Shown piece after piece: positions 35,893 through 49,425 of a stretch of DNA of 64,000 bases. A model generated the notes under the pieces. The model was not told the DNA's origin. It did not search any database and was given only the letters and a program-made list of their open reading frames with translations. Location: NCBI RefSeq assembly GCF_000003815.2, contig NC_049986.1, forward strand, positions 15,401,569-15,465,568, read 5' to 3'. This DNA is from Branchiostoma floridae (taxonomy: Eukaryota; Chordata; Leptocardii; Amphioxiformes; Branchiostomatidae). Both the position numbers and the translations under genes were made by a program. Numbering within the stretch: the stretch's first letter is position 1; every line of letters begins with the position of its first letter.

Positions 35893-37415
35893 GAATTAAT
35901 ACGTAATGATATAGGTAACTTTGTTAATTGAAATCAAGACGTGCCAAGACTGTAGTTGACTCCTGCACTGCTGTTGACGAAATAAACAAGGAGTATGCGG
36001 GTATGGCTGTGTGTGCTGAAATTGTAGAAATTCTAGACTCACAGAGAGTTATAAAGGAAAGTCCACACTACAGTTATCGTCAGGTAGATTAATCTAGCTA
36101 TCAGAATTGACATATCTAGAAAGATTCTAGATATGGTTATGGAATATTTATATATAGAGAGAGATACCAGTCACAAGTCAAAAATAATACTTTACACTGT
36201 GGGATGAAGTTCATATCAATTTGATCGTGCTTACGTATTTATTAGTTTACTATGAAAGAGACTTCATACTATGTATACGTATATATAGTCATTGTAACGG
36301 TTCGTTTAATCAATTACGATAATAGCAAAGAAGATCACCATGATCACCACAGCTCTATTATCAAAACTTCGAATTCGTCCTTGGTATGAGAGGTAACCTG
36401 AGTTCAACGACCATCTGAAACACGTGACTCATCTATGTAAGGAGCACCGTACGCTCTCCTAGGCTTGTTTTCGGACTTGTTAGAATACGATCTCAGGTAT
36501 CCGAACTTAAGGTGCCAACCTTCGCTGGACGCTGAACAGGAGAGAAGTTGGTCCAAGAAGTGGGTAGACTAATGTTTGTCTTGTTAGATTTGGAGCTCTT
36601 TGTGGAACACCTAGCGATCTTTGCAATCCCTCGTGCGCTTATGGTGTAGATTGAGCCAAAATCGTTTGATGTTTTACTCAAATTGATAGTCCATTAGCTA
36701 CATGTATCATACATAACTTGTAGGTAGTTAATCTTCCTGGATTTCGGGGCATTAAAACATGACTTGCAAATTACATGGATTTAAACAACTCGTATTTACA
36801 GACTATAATACAATTGCTTATTTGCATACATAGGAACTTTACCTCTAGTTTTTGGTGTAATAGTTTAACTACCGAATTTACCCCATGTGGGCAAGAACAT
36901 AAAAATATAGACCATCAATATGCTACTTTATATAATTGTAAATGCTCAATCCACAACGATCAACTTTACGTGACCATGACATTCTCTGATTGACCAGCGA
37001 TTGTTCCAGAGTTGGACTTTATATAGAATATGCCTATATGTTCATAGTCCACCGGCGGCAAAGTGAATAATATTTACCTGCGTATATGTTCAAGGTAGGG
37101 TTTCTTGTTTGACGCAGTCAGAATTTTAGATTAGAGAAAATTTACAAATGAAGGAGAGTCTTGTAGTCAAACGTGTAGTGCATGGTACTTTGATAATGTC
37201 CGCAAGCTCAACATCAGTTGAAAAACAGAACTTACCCTTGCCATATCGGGATCCATTGCTTTGTCACAATTCTTGCCATATACATTTTTTTTAAACCGTC
37301 ACGGTTACCAGCCGTTCCTCTTTTTATCTATTACTATTGAAATACATATGTTTATATCTGAATTTCGTAGTCGTGATTCAACGGTAAAAGAATCATTTAA
37401 AATGTTTCCATCTAG
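35893..37415. other. Intergenic region C-D
   Basis: AT-rich spacer with no recognisable exon. The B/C-type promoter block was not found here, so the promoter and any leader exon of gene D are unassigned. The acceptor-like CCATCTAG at 37408-37415, just before the gene D ATG exon, suggests a leader exon upstream. Confidence 0.5.
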
Positions 37416-37421
37416 GTTATC

Positions 37422-40400
37422 ATGGCATACAAAGTCCTGTTGGCGACCTTTCTGGTCTGTGTGGGCGTGTGTTATGGTCGACATCATCATAAACAACCTC
37501 AAGGCGACTCAACCAGGTAAACACATCATACTTTTACTCAAGATTAAAGCAGGTATGCCAGAAAATAGTGGAGGGTCACTAAAAGGTACACATGAAGGAC
37601 TGGTTGGGATTTTTCATCTGTGTATATATGTATGAGTAAGTATTATAAGTAAGCACTTTTTTTCGTTTTCAACAATAGTATTGGTTGGCGTTTATGTACA
37701 GTTTGAATTACTGTACTTTTATTTTCTCAGTGGTAACAGTGAACAACTGGAAAAGGCCTGTACCGGAGAGTGCCCTGAGTTCGAGCTGTTGTGCTCGACC
37801 CCAGAGTACGACGTGCGGCGGTACAGGAGCGCCCTCTGGGTGTCCACCACGGTATCGGACCTGTCCCTCTCCCAGGCCAGCGGGCGAACCTGGAGCCGCA
37901 TCCATGTGTATTTCAAAGGCAAAAATGATCAAGGTATGTATTTACCATAGTTATAGACAAAAGTGAAAACGTATGCGTAGTTGTGTGAACGTGTGTGTAT
38001 GTCAGTATGTCTTTGTGTGTGTGTGCTTGCGTGCGCGCTCGCGCGTTTGCATTTTTCATTCAAATGTGTCATACAGTATATACATGTTTTTTTGTATATA
38101 TACATGTCTGCTCCTTGTGTGTGTGTAAGTGTGTAGCCATGAATGAACCCACAAACAAATGTGAGTGTGTTTCCAGGCGTTAAAATGCCGAGCACCGGGC
38201 CGTTGGTAACACAGACTCGCCAGCCGTCCGACAGCCCCATGCGAGAGATCACACTCTCTGTGCCGCTGCCGAGCAAGATGGTGAAACGTCCGCCCATTCC
38301 GAACGATCCAAAAGTTCGTATTCAAAAATGATTCCATTCATTTTCCAGTTTGTAATGTCGTCATAATTCAATATGATGCCATCAAAGTGCTCATAGTGTA
38401 TGATTTTCCAACCATTAGTGATGACATGTAAAAAGAGACGACGGAATGCAGGGCAAGTTGAAGTAAGGCGTTGTAGAAGCTAGATTCAGCAAGTGCTCAT
38501 TTATGGCATAATAATGGCTCTAACGATGAATGGACGAAAAATCTTTATGGTACATTCATGCCTCGGCGGGCTAGGTATAGGTTGTCAATAGAATGACGCG
38601 CTGACATGTGCAGAAAGAAGAAACAATGGACTATGAAGAGACTTATGATATGTTGCGTCAATTTAATTTGTGACAATGTTACCAACCAAACAAGACAAGT
38701 TTTTCTCATCCCAACACTTCGATCTCTGTCCCAGGTGGTGATAGATCTCGTTCCCGAGACTGTCGTGTACGTGAAGAAATTCCGGGGTCATTCACACCGG
38801 GTAGGCTTTGTCGCTGACAGGGAAGCCGACAACTTCTTCCGGACCCTTTCAGACAACAAGGAGCCGTTCTATGGGGACAATGATTACTACTATGTCGCGC
38901 AGTACGACAGGTAAAACAATTAACCAAAGCAAGTCACTATGACAGATGCAATTCCTCTGTGTATGTAAGACACTCCAACTCCTTATGCCACCGGTAGATC
39001 TGCCTGGAGATTAGTAAGAAACTGGCTTATTCTGTAACAATAGGTATGGTGACTTTCTGAATGATTTTTAATTTGGCACAAACATGCAGTCGCTCAGAAG
39101 TTCATTTTTTGGGGAAAAAATGTATCCTTCATACTTACAGTGCACTTGGAGTACCACGCCCAAAACAGACACTGCAGGAGTATTATGGGAGATGCTGTTT
39201 TCCTTCATCCTTGCACTGTATTTTACAGCATTGGTGCCTCCTCCAGTCCACTGACGTACAACGAGATCTGGATCTTCGCTCTGAACGAGAGATTGTTCCG
39301 GGTTCACGATTTCAACGACCACATCGGACAGGCATTCCCTAACTGTCTCCGGAAGGACGACAGGCTGAGGTCGTGGCACAAGATGGACCAGGCCGACATC
39401 CCTGTACAGGCCCTGGCACGGAAGCAGTGTTCCGAGACGTACTGTAAACGTACGTGTATGATGTTGGGTGAAAGTCGACATTCCCGGTTTTGTCTTTATC
39501 ATGTCTTTGGCCATTTGGAAGCAGATACAATGTATCAATAGTTGATGATCCTGATGGAACGTGTTGCCATTTTCTCTCATCCTATTTTTAAGACAACCAA
39601 TTTTGACCTCTGTATGCAAGTTGATGTGTATGCTAATGTTGTGATATGATTTTTTTCATGATGTGGCGGTCTCACGAGGAATGCAACATCGTACATTCGG
39701 CCATCTATTGATGATTGTTTTCATAAAAAGTACTACTAATTGATATGGTATTCACAAGGGAATGGAGAATGTCTTTCATTGGTTAATGACGTTTGTAACC
39801 AACTATTGCAGCACCAAAGCTGTGCCCTGTACCTGAGGTGAAGCAGGTGAAGGGAATTGACGATAAGACCATCACACTTCAGAAGTTCACCGATGTTCAC
39901 GTCACCTCCTACAGCCCGTACACCTGCCACTACGACACCGCCATCATCGCGGCCGCAGAACCACTGGCAAAACACCTCAACAAAACAGGTAGGTCACGAT
40001 GTTCCTCGTTTCCTCATCAGAATATGGTAAGGGGTAATATCAGAATGTGGTAATGGGTAATATCAGGTATAATATTTACCGCGTTATCTGATCTTTTTCA
40101 CGGCTCACAACGTCTCAAATTTAAAAACAAAAATTCTACACCTTGCTTTGACAAAGAATGGGTCGGCCTTTGTTGGAAGTGCCACCATCCTGGTTCAGTG
40201 AAGGTCGGTGGGCACTGAAGTACACAATATCTTCTTTCAACGTTGACGTTCCTCGTTCCAAGAAATTATTTAGGGTGCCTTCCCACCGGGTCCCCAAACA
40301 ACACGTGAGCGACCAAAATTGAATCTGTTCGCGCTTTTGGGTTTCAGATTAGAATATCATCCACGATGTAGAATTGTAAGAATTATAAATACACCAGTAC

Positions 40401-43400
40401 ACACAAAACTTAGAGATGTACGCTCTTTGCCTAAGACATTCATTAAGCTAAGCGTCAAATCTCTGGTTGCTCAGTTCTCTGGATGGAAGGTTGTTTCCAA
40501 CTTTCAAGGCTGACACCATCTTATCTCGTTCTAGGAGTTCCACACTCTGAAGTCGCCTTGATGAGCTTCAGCGCGGTTGAGATTCGAGACGAGTTGGACG
40601 GGAAGGAGGGCTGCCAGAAGTTCTATGACATAACTGTCATACGGGGCGGGGCGAGTGGGACTAAAGTCCAGGTGAGTGAAGATGCAGTTTATATACACCT
40701 TCTATTTACAAGCCAATCTGGTCAGCTTTACAATCATTAAATTTTTAACTAAGCTTTCACTTTATCACGCTATCTTTAAGAAACAATCGTTTTTAGCACA
40801 ATTTTGCACCTTCGTTATTGGCGACACAGTATTACATTTACAAATGTCTGGAAGAACAGTGATTGTGTGACGACCTTTGTTTTTCTCTACCCTTTGTTCT
40901 GCAGGACTTTTTCCATGAACTTACCCCGGATACTGCCGATAGGCATGGGTTAAGGAGTCCAAAGACGAAAGAAGCATATCATCATCGGAAAAACTACCAG
41001 ACTCAGTGAGAGACCACTATGATATAGTAAATTGTACCAAATATATAAGAAATTCTCGTCGTCCTTAGATCTTCTAGAATTGTCTGTAAAATAAAGTATT
41101 AACCCGTTTCGCTAAATTTAGCTCAGATGAAACTTTCGTGGTCATATTCGTAGGACGTCGGGCGATTACGATATCGTCGAATTTTGCTGAGCAGGCTGTG
41201 ACCAAACCAGCCGCCGACAGCCTTTTCTGTTAGTTAAGATACGGTCACACATTCGTATATATTCAAGTCCGTTTGAGGTGCGTATGCACGCGTATGAAGC
41301 TCTTAGTCTCTACCAGGCTCCACAGGTCGCGGGGAAAATAGTACAAATTGGACAAATATAGATGAATAACATGCCAGATGAGTTAGCTGACCGAGAAGTA
41401 TGGTTAGCGACCCAGCTAACTCGTCTGATATGTTACCTGTTTACGTTTGTCCAATTTCTTTTATTTTTCCAACGACCTGTGGGGCCTGGTGGAGGTAAAT
41501 ACTCCCATGCGCGCCTCATACGGACTTAAATATATACGCAGTTGTGCCCCCACCTTGACTTGCTATGGCTCAGAACGCCTTTACTTGGCGGTCATACGGC
41601 GACCGTAATACGATCGTACGGCGAATGTGTCCAGACCTTTTTTTACCTCCATGAAAAATGGAGGTATAGTTTTGAGTGTGTCTGTCTGTCTGTCTGTGTG
41701 TGTGTGTGTTTGTGTTTCTATTATGTCATTTGCATAATCAGAATATTTCATGGAGGTATGAGGTCTCCGAACTCTTGTTTTTTCTATTTTGCTTTCGGAC
41801 TGACGGGGACAATGTGGCACTGCACTCAAGTTTTTGTAACTTATATTAACAGTGCCACATACACGGTACAGACAGAAGGTAAAGGTAGTCTTTTGCCTTC
41901 CCGACCGAAGTCAGGTACCCATATTTACACCAGGGTGAAGTGAGGAAGGTCGTGTAAAGTGCCTTTCCCAAGGGCACAACGTCGGAACGGGGCACGGTGG
42001 GGATCGAACTCAGAACCTCTAGGTTTCGAGCCAAACGCTTTACCAGTTACACCACGCCCGACCTTTTAGCTAAGGGCAGAACCCGCCGTACGTGCAAATA
42101 CGTGCTGTCTACGTTCCAAAACGTGGGCAATCTTTTGGGATCTGTAAGTGGTAAGTACCGCCTCCGTACGTACTTTGTGTGCACCTTGCGCAACCGTGCG
42201 AGTGACGTGCGTTGACGTACTCATTGCCAGTCGCTGCTCTTGCCAGTCGTTCCCCACGTTTTCAGAAATACGTGGCGGACGTGGCCTCCCCAAAACCGTA
42301 CGGACAAATCGCATGTACGGCGGGTTGTGCCCTTAGCTTAATTGAAGGGAATAGACGGTCAATTCTCAAAATCCTTTGCGGTTTTTATGCTAAACGGATT
42401 TCTGTCATATTCTTATCTCTATGTTGGCATACAAGTAGATTATGTTCCAAGATACAAAGATGTTAGTACAGTAGCTTACTTGAAATCATGCTATTTACTG
42501 CGCGTCTCGCAAAAAAGGCATGAAACAAAACAGTTGGTGGAACCAACATTTCACCATTTCACAACGAAATGGAAAACTGGATGGAACGAAAGGAATAGCC
42601 AAAAGCGGCCATTTGCTATAATATGCATTACCATTTTATGCACCACAGTCACTTCTATCACAAGTGCATGGGTGGGAACATCTACTACGAACCAGTCACC
42701 ACCACTAAAGTAGCCAACGTACTCACGGACAGGCTCAAAGAGGAGAAGAAGTGTATTCTGGGAGATCACATAGGGGTGTTCGAACATCATCCACAGTCCA
42801 GGCTGTTTGACCGTTTCAATGAGGTACGATTGTTATCTGTTTCCATTTGTCTTTTTGCCTGTTTATCTATTCTGAATAGCAGTCAGTGACAATCCGACGA
42901 GACCCTAGATAAAGTCAATGGCATCTCTATTTCAGACGGATAGCTTTTATTTCCTTAATTTGCGTCATCAACACAAGTTTTATTAACTACAATTCAAAGT
43001 TAAACTTTTACATCCATATGGTACACTCAAAGGTATTGGCTCATTAGTTGAGATAAAAGACAACTTTGAATCCCCTTTGAGAAAAAAAGTAAGGAAGAGT
43101 GAAAAAGAGAGTGATTAAGAGAAATAACAGGAAAAGCAAAACTATGGCCATTCCAGTTAATATGCACATACTCTGAATCAAATAAAAATCAAATCGAATC
43201 AAACTTTATTTAATCAACTTGGCAGTCATGATCAATCAGACTGAATTGCGTCGAGTGTACAAGGAAATTATAGGAATGAAGCGTATGTTTTTTCAGGTTA
43301 TTCTAGATGCCGACCTGGACTGCAGTGACCAGGAGGGCCGTCCGGAGTTCACCTTCCATCTCCCGCTGAGTAAGAGCTACAGCCAGCACGAGGCGAAGCC

Positions 43401-43764
43401 AGTGGTCGGGGACCGCTGCACCACGTACGAGTGTCCCAACATGTCCGTCGCCGTGAGGTTTGAGAACAACCTCAGGCTGATGAAAACCCCAGCAGGTAAC
43501 CTTGAGGATGATGCTGTGATAATGGAAGAGTCTAGCCCATCTGCCGACACAATGTCTCTATAAGAACTACTACCAGCGGTTTAAATCTGTCAGGGACCAA
43601 TGTATATGTAGTGTCTGACTATTCTGTGAAAAAAACACAAGTTTCAAATATAAACATGTGGCGTCGCCTAGCGTAACACCTCGAGCACGTAAAAGAGCCC
43701 ACCACACTTATCGAAAAGAATCCTTCCAAGTGTGATATATATACTCTATCTATCTATCTATCTA

Positions 43765-43834
<70 letters not shown>

Positions 43835-46800
43835 CTGTGCTGTTCAGTAGAAACCTGGTGTCTTAGGCCATAAACTATGTGATACACACGAACCTTATGA
43901 GATTTGCACGAACCTTATGCGAAATTGAGGCAGTGGTAGCGTCTGTCACGTGACCACTGCCGGGGTCACGTGACAGACGGAGCGGGATTTTCAAGATGGC
44001 GACTTCGATCTTCGGCGACGGAAAATACGATGTAACACGCCGAAATGAAGCAAAACAGTAGCTCACAGGCTATCGAATACGTCTTCGTGATGGTATATGT
44101 CCATTCCATGCATTTAAATATAGATATCACGGGTAGAGACGCTCAAAATCATTCCTTCTCCCCGGCCGCCGTTTTGCATAAGGTTCGTGCAAATGTCATA
44201 AGGTTCGTGTGTATCACATAGTGATTCGTGCGAACTTCATAATATTCGTGCGTTTTCGCATAGTGATTCATGCGATTTTCATAATATTCGTGCGTTTTCG
44301 CATAGTGATTCGTGCGTATCACATAATATTCATACGAATTTCATAGGGTTCGTGCAAATGCTTAGGCACCCCTGATAAAGCGCTTTAACAGGTATGCAAT
44401 ACCAACCGACAAATACACCAGTTAAAATCTGCCTCACCAGTCATCATGGACACGCTAGGCACATTGATATGGCATTAACGTTAGTCTGTTAAGATGGCCT
44501 ATTACCTCCCAGACTTTTGTTGTTCCACAGCCACATGGCTTTGCTCCAATAGCACAGGCAAGTTTTGCACACACAAACAGGCCTGGGAGAAGGCACTCCA
44601 GTCCATTCTGTCTTACATCAATGGCAAGAACGAGGACAACGTGAGGATGGACATAACCAGACCACTGTATTATCAGGTCAGCTAATTTTTGTTGTCTGAA
44701 ACAGAGAATCAGCTGGGATGCACTACATACTTGGTTGCAACTGGTGTTTTATGATTTAATGTTCAAGCTAACCTTCATTGTGTGACAATGGGATTGTTTC
44801 AACAGTTTGTAACAGGCGAGTAGAAACAGTCTCCTGGCTCCCGGGATTTAAACCCGCGCCGAACTCGTTTCAGGGTCAGACCTGTTTCGCATGGTCAGTT
44901 TGGCGGCGTTTGAACCTAACTGGTATAAGTTGATGCTGTATAACATTGTAAGTAAATCACATTTGTTTCCATTGTTAAGGCATTTAGATGTTTCTTTACT
45001 CAGGGTTTCAGAGGAGACCATGAGTGTGATACAGGAATTACGATGTGCATTACACTGCCAAAGAAGTATGAGGACAACCCACCAAAGCCCATCGATGATA
45101 TGGTATGTATTGAGATATCTATTTCATGATTGTTGCGTATTTTTCTTTACTTAGGCCACTAGTGGATGTGTGCTTATATTTTCCTTTAAGACTGATGTCA
45201 TAGCCATCAGTACCAGTACAATTGTTTGCGATAATGTCAGATAGACTCCTACAAATTATGCTTAATGTTGTCAAACTTGGCAGCTCAGACTAGCAGTTTT
45301 CAGGAGGTTCATTGACAAGACCTATTCCGAAGTGCAATAAAATCACCTGACGTATAACGTTTCACAAACCTATTGGTTAGCTCAAAACATTACATACTAT
45401 CAATATATCAGATCTTTCAGAAACTACATACTTATACACCTATTAGACGATTAGATGATCTTTCCATACTCTTGTTTATATTTTCCAGGTTTCCTTCAGA
45501 AGGGGAGATAAGGATAGTTACTGGTATGAGACGGCATTTGTGGGCAAGCCTACCTTAGACGTGCTCACGAAACAGATGACTCGGATGACCAAGCAACTTG
45601 AAGAACTTAAAACGTTTGGGGTAAACTATACGACAGAGGTATGCAGCCATGCTTTCATCTTTCATATATACCATTACGTCGACTATATATATAGGGACAA
45701 AAAAGTGCCCATAATGAGTACAAGTATTCCAAGTTCAAAGATTTTAGACGATCTTCGTATTTCATACTATCTATATTTTTCTTGTTTTAGGACATTTGGG
45801 CTGGGGGCTATGGCTTTGTTAACGACGAGGAAGCTCTTATGACAGTGATAATCGTAGACCAGCAGGTATGTCTGATTGATAGTCACCCAATCGATCATTT
45901 CATCAATCAATCAATGAATTACATTTCGTATTCCAGCAGTATTTAATGTTCAAAAGGCAATTAGATATAGATATGTTATTTACTTGAGACAAATGCAAAA
46001 GGATTATTCACAAAAAAAAAACTTGTATTTCTTTTTTTCAGCACATCTACTGGAAGGTGAGTGCCTGTTTCTTATAACTGTTTCATAACGTTTTATAATG
46101 TTTGCTCCTGCGATTCACACTGTAGATACACTGTGCCAAAATGAATTAGAACGATTATTTCTTTGTTTTAATTCAAACCTGAAACAGGACAGTGAGAAGG
46201 TAGAAGATGCCGAGAATGACAAGACGGAGGAGGAACACCCAGATGAAGAGATCCTGGACCTGATACCAAAGGATTGCCATCTGCCTACCTGTAACCCCGT
46301 CCAAGTGACCAAAGAACACAGCAACTACATGGAAATCTTCTTCCCCACATGTGGGCATTTACATACTATCTATTCTCTGTTTCCCTCCACCACCATCCTT
46401 GTTATTTGCTCAAATTTATTTCTTTCTGCTTTTCGACCTCCTTGTAGTTTTGTTCCATGAGAACAAGTACAGCTCATTTTGCTGAACGAACTAAAGCCAG
46501 CAATTATCAACGAAGGAACTGAAGATAGTGATTAGTCTTTCATTTGAGTTGTCTTCACTAACTTGGGAGTAACGTTTAGCATGACTTGACTTGATTCATG
46601 ACGTGTATGAGATCATGAGACATTTTTGAGAGGACTTTAAAGTCGTATCACGGCTTTCTTTGAGCCTCATTACCTATGCCCTGTGTTGCACAGCGAAGGG
46701 TGTCTGCCAGTACGTCAAAGGATGCGGCCACGGCTCTCCTCGCCGGAGTCTATTCCTCCCCATCTACAAGTATTTCGACGGAGACAATGAAGAGAAGGAG

Positions 46801-49071
46801 AAGATTGGGAATGTCACGGATCCAATTGTTTTTCAGGTAGTTTCCAGATATAAAAAATGAAACTTGTGTTGTATAAAATTGTTTACATTTTGAGCAGTTT
46901 TGTAGCTATCTACGCTGTGGTTTATTTGCTCCCTAGGTATTTGAAAAAGGGCCAATGAGTGGCGGAATTCTCATATCTATGCATGAGTATAGTTGATGCA
47001 ATGCGGAAGTGGTGCGCTTGCATATCACTCTTTTTGTTTTTGTTGACTCAAGGTAAAGCTCTACTCAGCCGAGGAGGAACTGGCCGGTGTTGAGGCATGT
47101 GAGCGAGAGTTCCAACTCTGTGCCTATCTGCCTTCCTCCTACGCGGAAAAGGACATCCCCAAACCAACAGGAGAGAACGTAAGACATCATTTGATGCAAT
47201 GATAGATATAGATTATACCATTATGATCTCTTTCTAGCTAACACTATACTTTCTGCAATCTTTGACAATACACACCAACGTTAGATTTAATGTAAAGGGC
47301 TGTTATGGAATTTTTTTTATAAATACCTTGTATGCAATCCGTATCTTGGTTCAATCTGCACACGAAACCCTGCATTAAATCCCTATTTACATGATTTCAG
47401 TATTGTTTTAGTCAATGATAGCTTTATTGCACAGCAATTGTACGGGGTACAAAGTATGGCATCTACATAACTACAGTTCTATAACTTAACGCTTATCTAA
47501 CTAATACAGAAGTTGTAGTATGGGATAAGTTTCTTACAGTCATTGGAGGCTTTTACAATCATTGAATTAAAACAATCATTTACAAATGTATGGGACTCAA
47601 CAAGTTCAAATGAAACGGAAGAAGATATTTTTATATCAAAACAGTATCCCTACTGTGGGACTGCACACCGTTTGCATACAATCTGCATATTGGTTGAGAC
47701 ATTTATGCCACCTTTCAAAACACAGATGGCTACATTTAATGCCAAGGATGGAGCTCACGGGTACGCCATCGGTGTGAATGGTTCTTTCAACAGTATCGAC
47801 ATTCCTGCCACAACCATCAAGCTGATACAGGCGCTGAACGCAGAGAAGGTCAAGCACAGCCAGGTACAAATTTTAAACTGACCAGTTAACGTTTTATTCA
47901 CTGTCAAAGGCGGGTAATCAATCTATCTATTGGGCACATCCCACATAGTGTAATAGAAACGTAACAGATGCATATCTGTATACTTACATACGTAAAGCAA
48001 TTAAATGTGTTCTTGACATCTAAATGTAGAAGTCTCTACCAACAAGGATGTTTGTTCCAATGCACATACTTTTCATACTAATTAACGTACACATGCACTG
48101 ATTGGTTACCGCTGAAACTGTTCATTTACCCAACTGTACATCTACCACCCATATGTATGTTTCCCCTACTACCACTTTATGTTTCTCCTACTGTATGTTT
48201 CCCCTACTACGTATACCTCTGAATGTTTCCCCTACTGTATGTATCCCCTACTACCTCTGTATGTTTCCCCTGCTGTATGTTTCCCCTACTACCTCTGTAT
48301 GTTCCCCCTACTGTATGTTTCCCCTACTACCTCTGTATGTTCCCCCTACTGTATGTTTCCCCTACTACCTCTGTATGTTCCCTCTACTGTATGTTTCCCC
48401 TACTACCTTTGTATGTTTCCCCTACTGTATGTTTCCCTTACTACCTCTGTATGTTTCCCCTACTGTGTATTTCTCCTAACACCTCTGTCCTCTGTATGTT
48501 GACACATCAGGACTGGCTGCTGATATTCGCGCACACCAACGAGTTCACCAAAGTCGAGCAGGACAAGATGGTTTACTTCGCCCTCCTGAAGGATCAGGAG
48601 ATGTCGGATGGAGGTATATTAAGAAACTTTAAAAGTGTTCCATAAACTTTCAAATTTCCAAATTATCTTATTTGTTTTGATTTCATTAATTGACTTGGTT
48701 GAAGAATTCTAAAGTCAAACGAAAAAAAAAAAAAACACAGCACAATCCTGCTCCTTATTGTGAAACTTGGAGCACCAGTCCTGTCATGTAATAAAGCATG
48801 GTTTATATATAATTGGGACAAAGCGAAAATTACCACATAATGACAATCATTCACTTTGCCTCCATTCGGACTGCCCTCTGGGCCCGTATATTGGTATTTG
48901 TAGCCAGACAGGTGCAGCAAGTACTCTAGCCCAAGGTATGCAAAGGTTAGATTCTAAAAGACAAGGTAAATCTACATAGTGTCTACAGGTGCCCATGCAT
49001 ACATGTATGCTGTTCCACTTATGCGTGAATGTGTCTGTCATCTTACAGTGCAGCCCTCTGATGGCGAGTAG
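37422..49071 (+). CDS. Gene D: secreted four-SOUL-repeat protein with a 15-nt microexon
   Basis: Twenty-one exons: 37422-37516, 37731-37933, 38177-38313, 38735-38910, 39229-39449, 39812-39988, 40535-40671, 40905-41005, 42649-42823, 43297-43495, 44531-44676, 45004-45102, 45489-45638, 45791-45865, 46042-46056, 46188-46350, 46694-46836, 47053-47178, 47726-47863, 48511-48613, 49049-49071 (TAG). The product is about 933 aa and all joins are in phase. It starts with signal peptide MAYKVLLATFLVCVGVCYG, then a short HHH segment. Repeat 1 has FELLC, YDVRRY and VKMPSTG; repeat 2 ends QSRLFDRFNE; repeat 3 has YECPNM and SYINGKN; repeat 4 has GVCQYVKGCG and YKYFDGDN. The HIYWK block, part of one 90-bp exon in B and C, is here a separate 15-nt exon (46042-46056) flanked by TTTTTTTCAG and GTGAG. 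The last exon adds only VQPSDGE, so the acidic tail of B and C is missing. The exon 3 donor is GTTCGT, weaker than in the paralogs. Confidence 0.87.
41006..42648 (+). other. Intron 8 of gene D (1.6 kb)
   Basis: No exon is seen. It contains a dispersed-repeat edge at about 41646-41760 (TACCTCCATGAAAAATGGAG, then TCTGTCTG/TGTG runs, then TTTCATGGAGGTATGAGG) and the minus-strand SINE at 41850-42063. Confidence 0.6.
41850..42063 (-). mobile_element. tRNA-derived SINE
   Basis: On the minus strand from 42063 the sequence begins GGTCGGGCGTGGTGTAACTG, which carries an A-box, then GAGGTTCTGAGTTCGATCCC, which carries a B-box. The body has GTTGTGCCCTTGGGAAAGGC, ACTTTACACGACCTTCCTCA and CTTCACCC. The same body follows the tRNA-like head of the plus-strand copy at 54750-54986, so they belong to one family. 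It is not a functional tRNA gene, because the head does not fold into a full cloverleaf by eye. Confidence 0.75.
43745..43832. repeat. (CTAT)n then (TA)n microsatellite
   Basis: About six CTAT units pass directly into some 33 TA units, in the intron between exons 10 and 11 of gene D. Confidence 0.96.
43856..44373. mobile_element. MITE-like element with 44-bp internal inverted repeats
   Basis: The left arm 43876-43919 and right arm 44177-44220 are inverse complements at 43 of 44 positions. Each contains two CGAACCTTAT-type units. Outside the right arm, 44221-44360 holds further degenerate units of CATAATATTCGTGCG and CATAGTGATTCGTGCG. The outer ends GGTGTCTTAGGCC (left) and the complement of CTTAGGCACCCC (right) are partly inverse. 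Between the arms lies a GC-richer core with a perfect 15-bp hairpin (43941-43955/43964-43978) carrying two CACGTG sites. No protein is encoded. It lies in the intron between exons 10 and 11 of gene D. Confidence 0.72.
48154..48500. repeat. Minisatellite of ~38-bp unit next to an exon of gene D
   Basis: Units alternate CTGTATGTTTCCCCTA and CTACCTCTGTATGTTCCC-type halves (16 + 22 bp), about nine in all, pyrimidine-rich on the plus strand. The array ends about 10 bp before exon 19 at 48511 and may supply its polypyrimidine tract. Long reading frames here (FPLLYVSPTTS repeats) are products of the array. Confidence 0.93.
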
Positions 49072-49419
49072 GCAGAGAACTCAGACTAAGAAGAAGGCAG
49101 AATGGAGCACGACGACAAAGAATGCGCAGGAATAACACAAAGTTGATGATACATGGAACAATAGTTATTTGCATACCAGAAACTGTTTATTCATTTCCAA
49201 CCAGAGACGATCATTGGTTACTAAACCCACTCAGTCATGCAGAAGATGGTCCGGGTATAAGATGGGATAGATAGATGGATAACAATGAGACCCTGGTTTG
49301 GCTACGTCATATGTATCCATTGTACCAGCGACCTTTACCCACTTATAGCTGGCAACTTGGCCACCATTTCACAACCAGGAACGTCCTAATGTACAATTTA
49401 CTTTGATATCTACCTGTTG

Positions 49420-49425
49420 AATAAA
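49420..49425 (+). terminator. Polyadenylation signal of gene D
   Basis: AATAAA lies about 350 bp after the TAG stop of gene D. It is the most plausible hexamer downstream of the gene. Confidence 0.5.

Noticed and set aside
36775-36993. 72-codon frame with a few Cys/His residues, considered as another LINE C-terminus
   Set aside because: The Cys/His spacing does not fit the reverse-transcriptase pattern and no tail motif follows.
41850-42063. Possible functional tRNA gene on the minus strand
   Set aside because: A- and B-box-like motifs are present, but the body continues as a SINE shared with 54750-54986 and no full cloverleaf is evident.
48102-48500. Three overlapping frames of FPLLYVSPTTS-like repeats, suggestive of a repetitive secreted protein
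   Set aside because: They are translations of the 38-bp minisatellite, open in all three frames, and lie in an intron of gene D.
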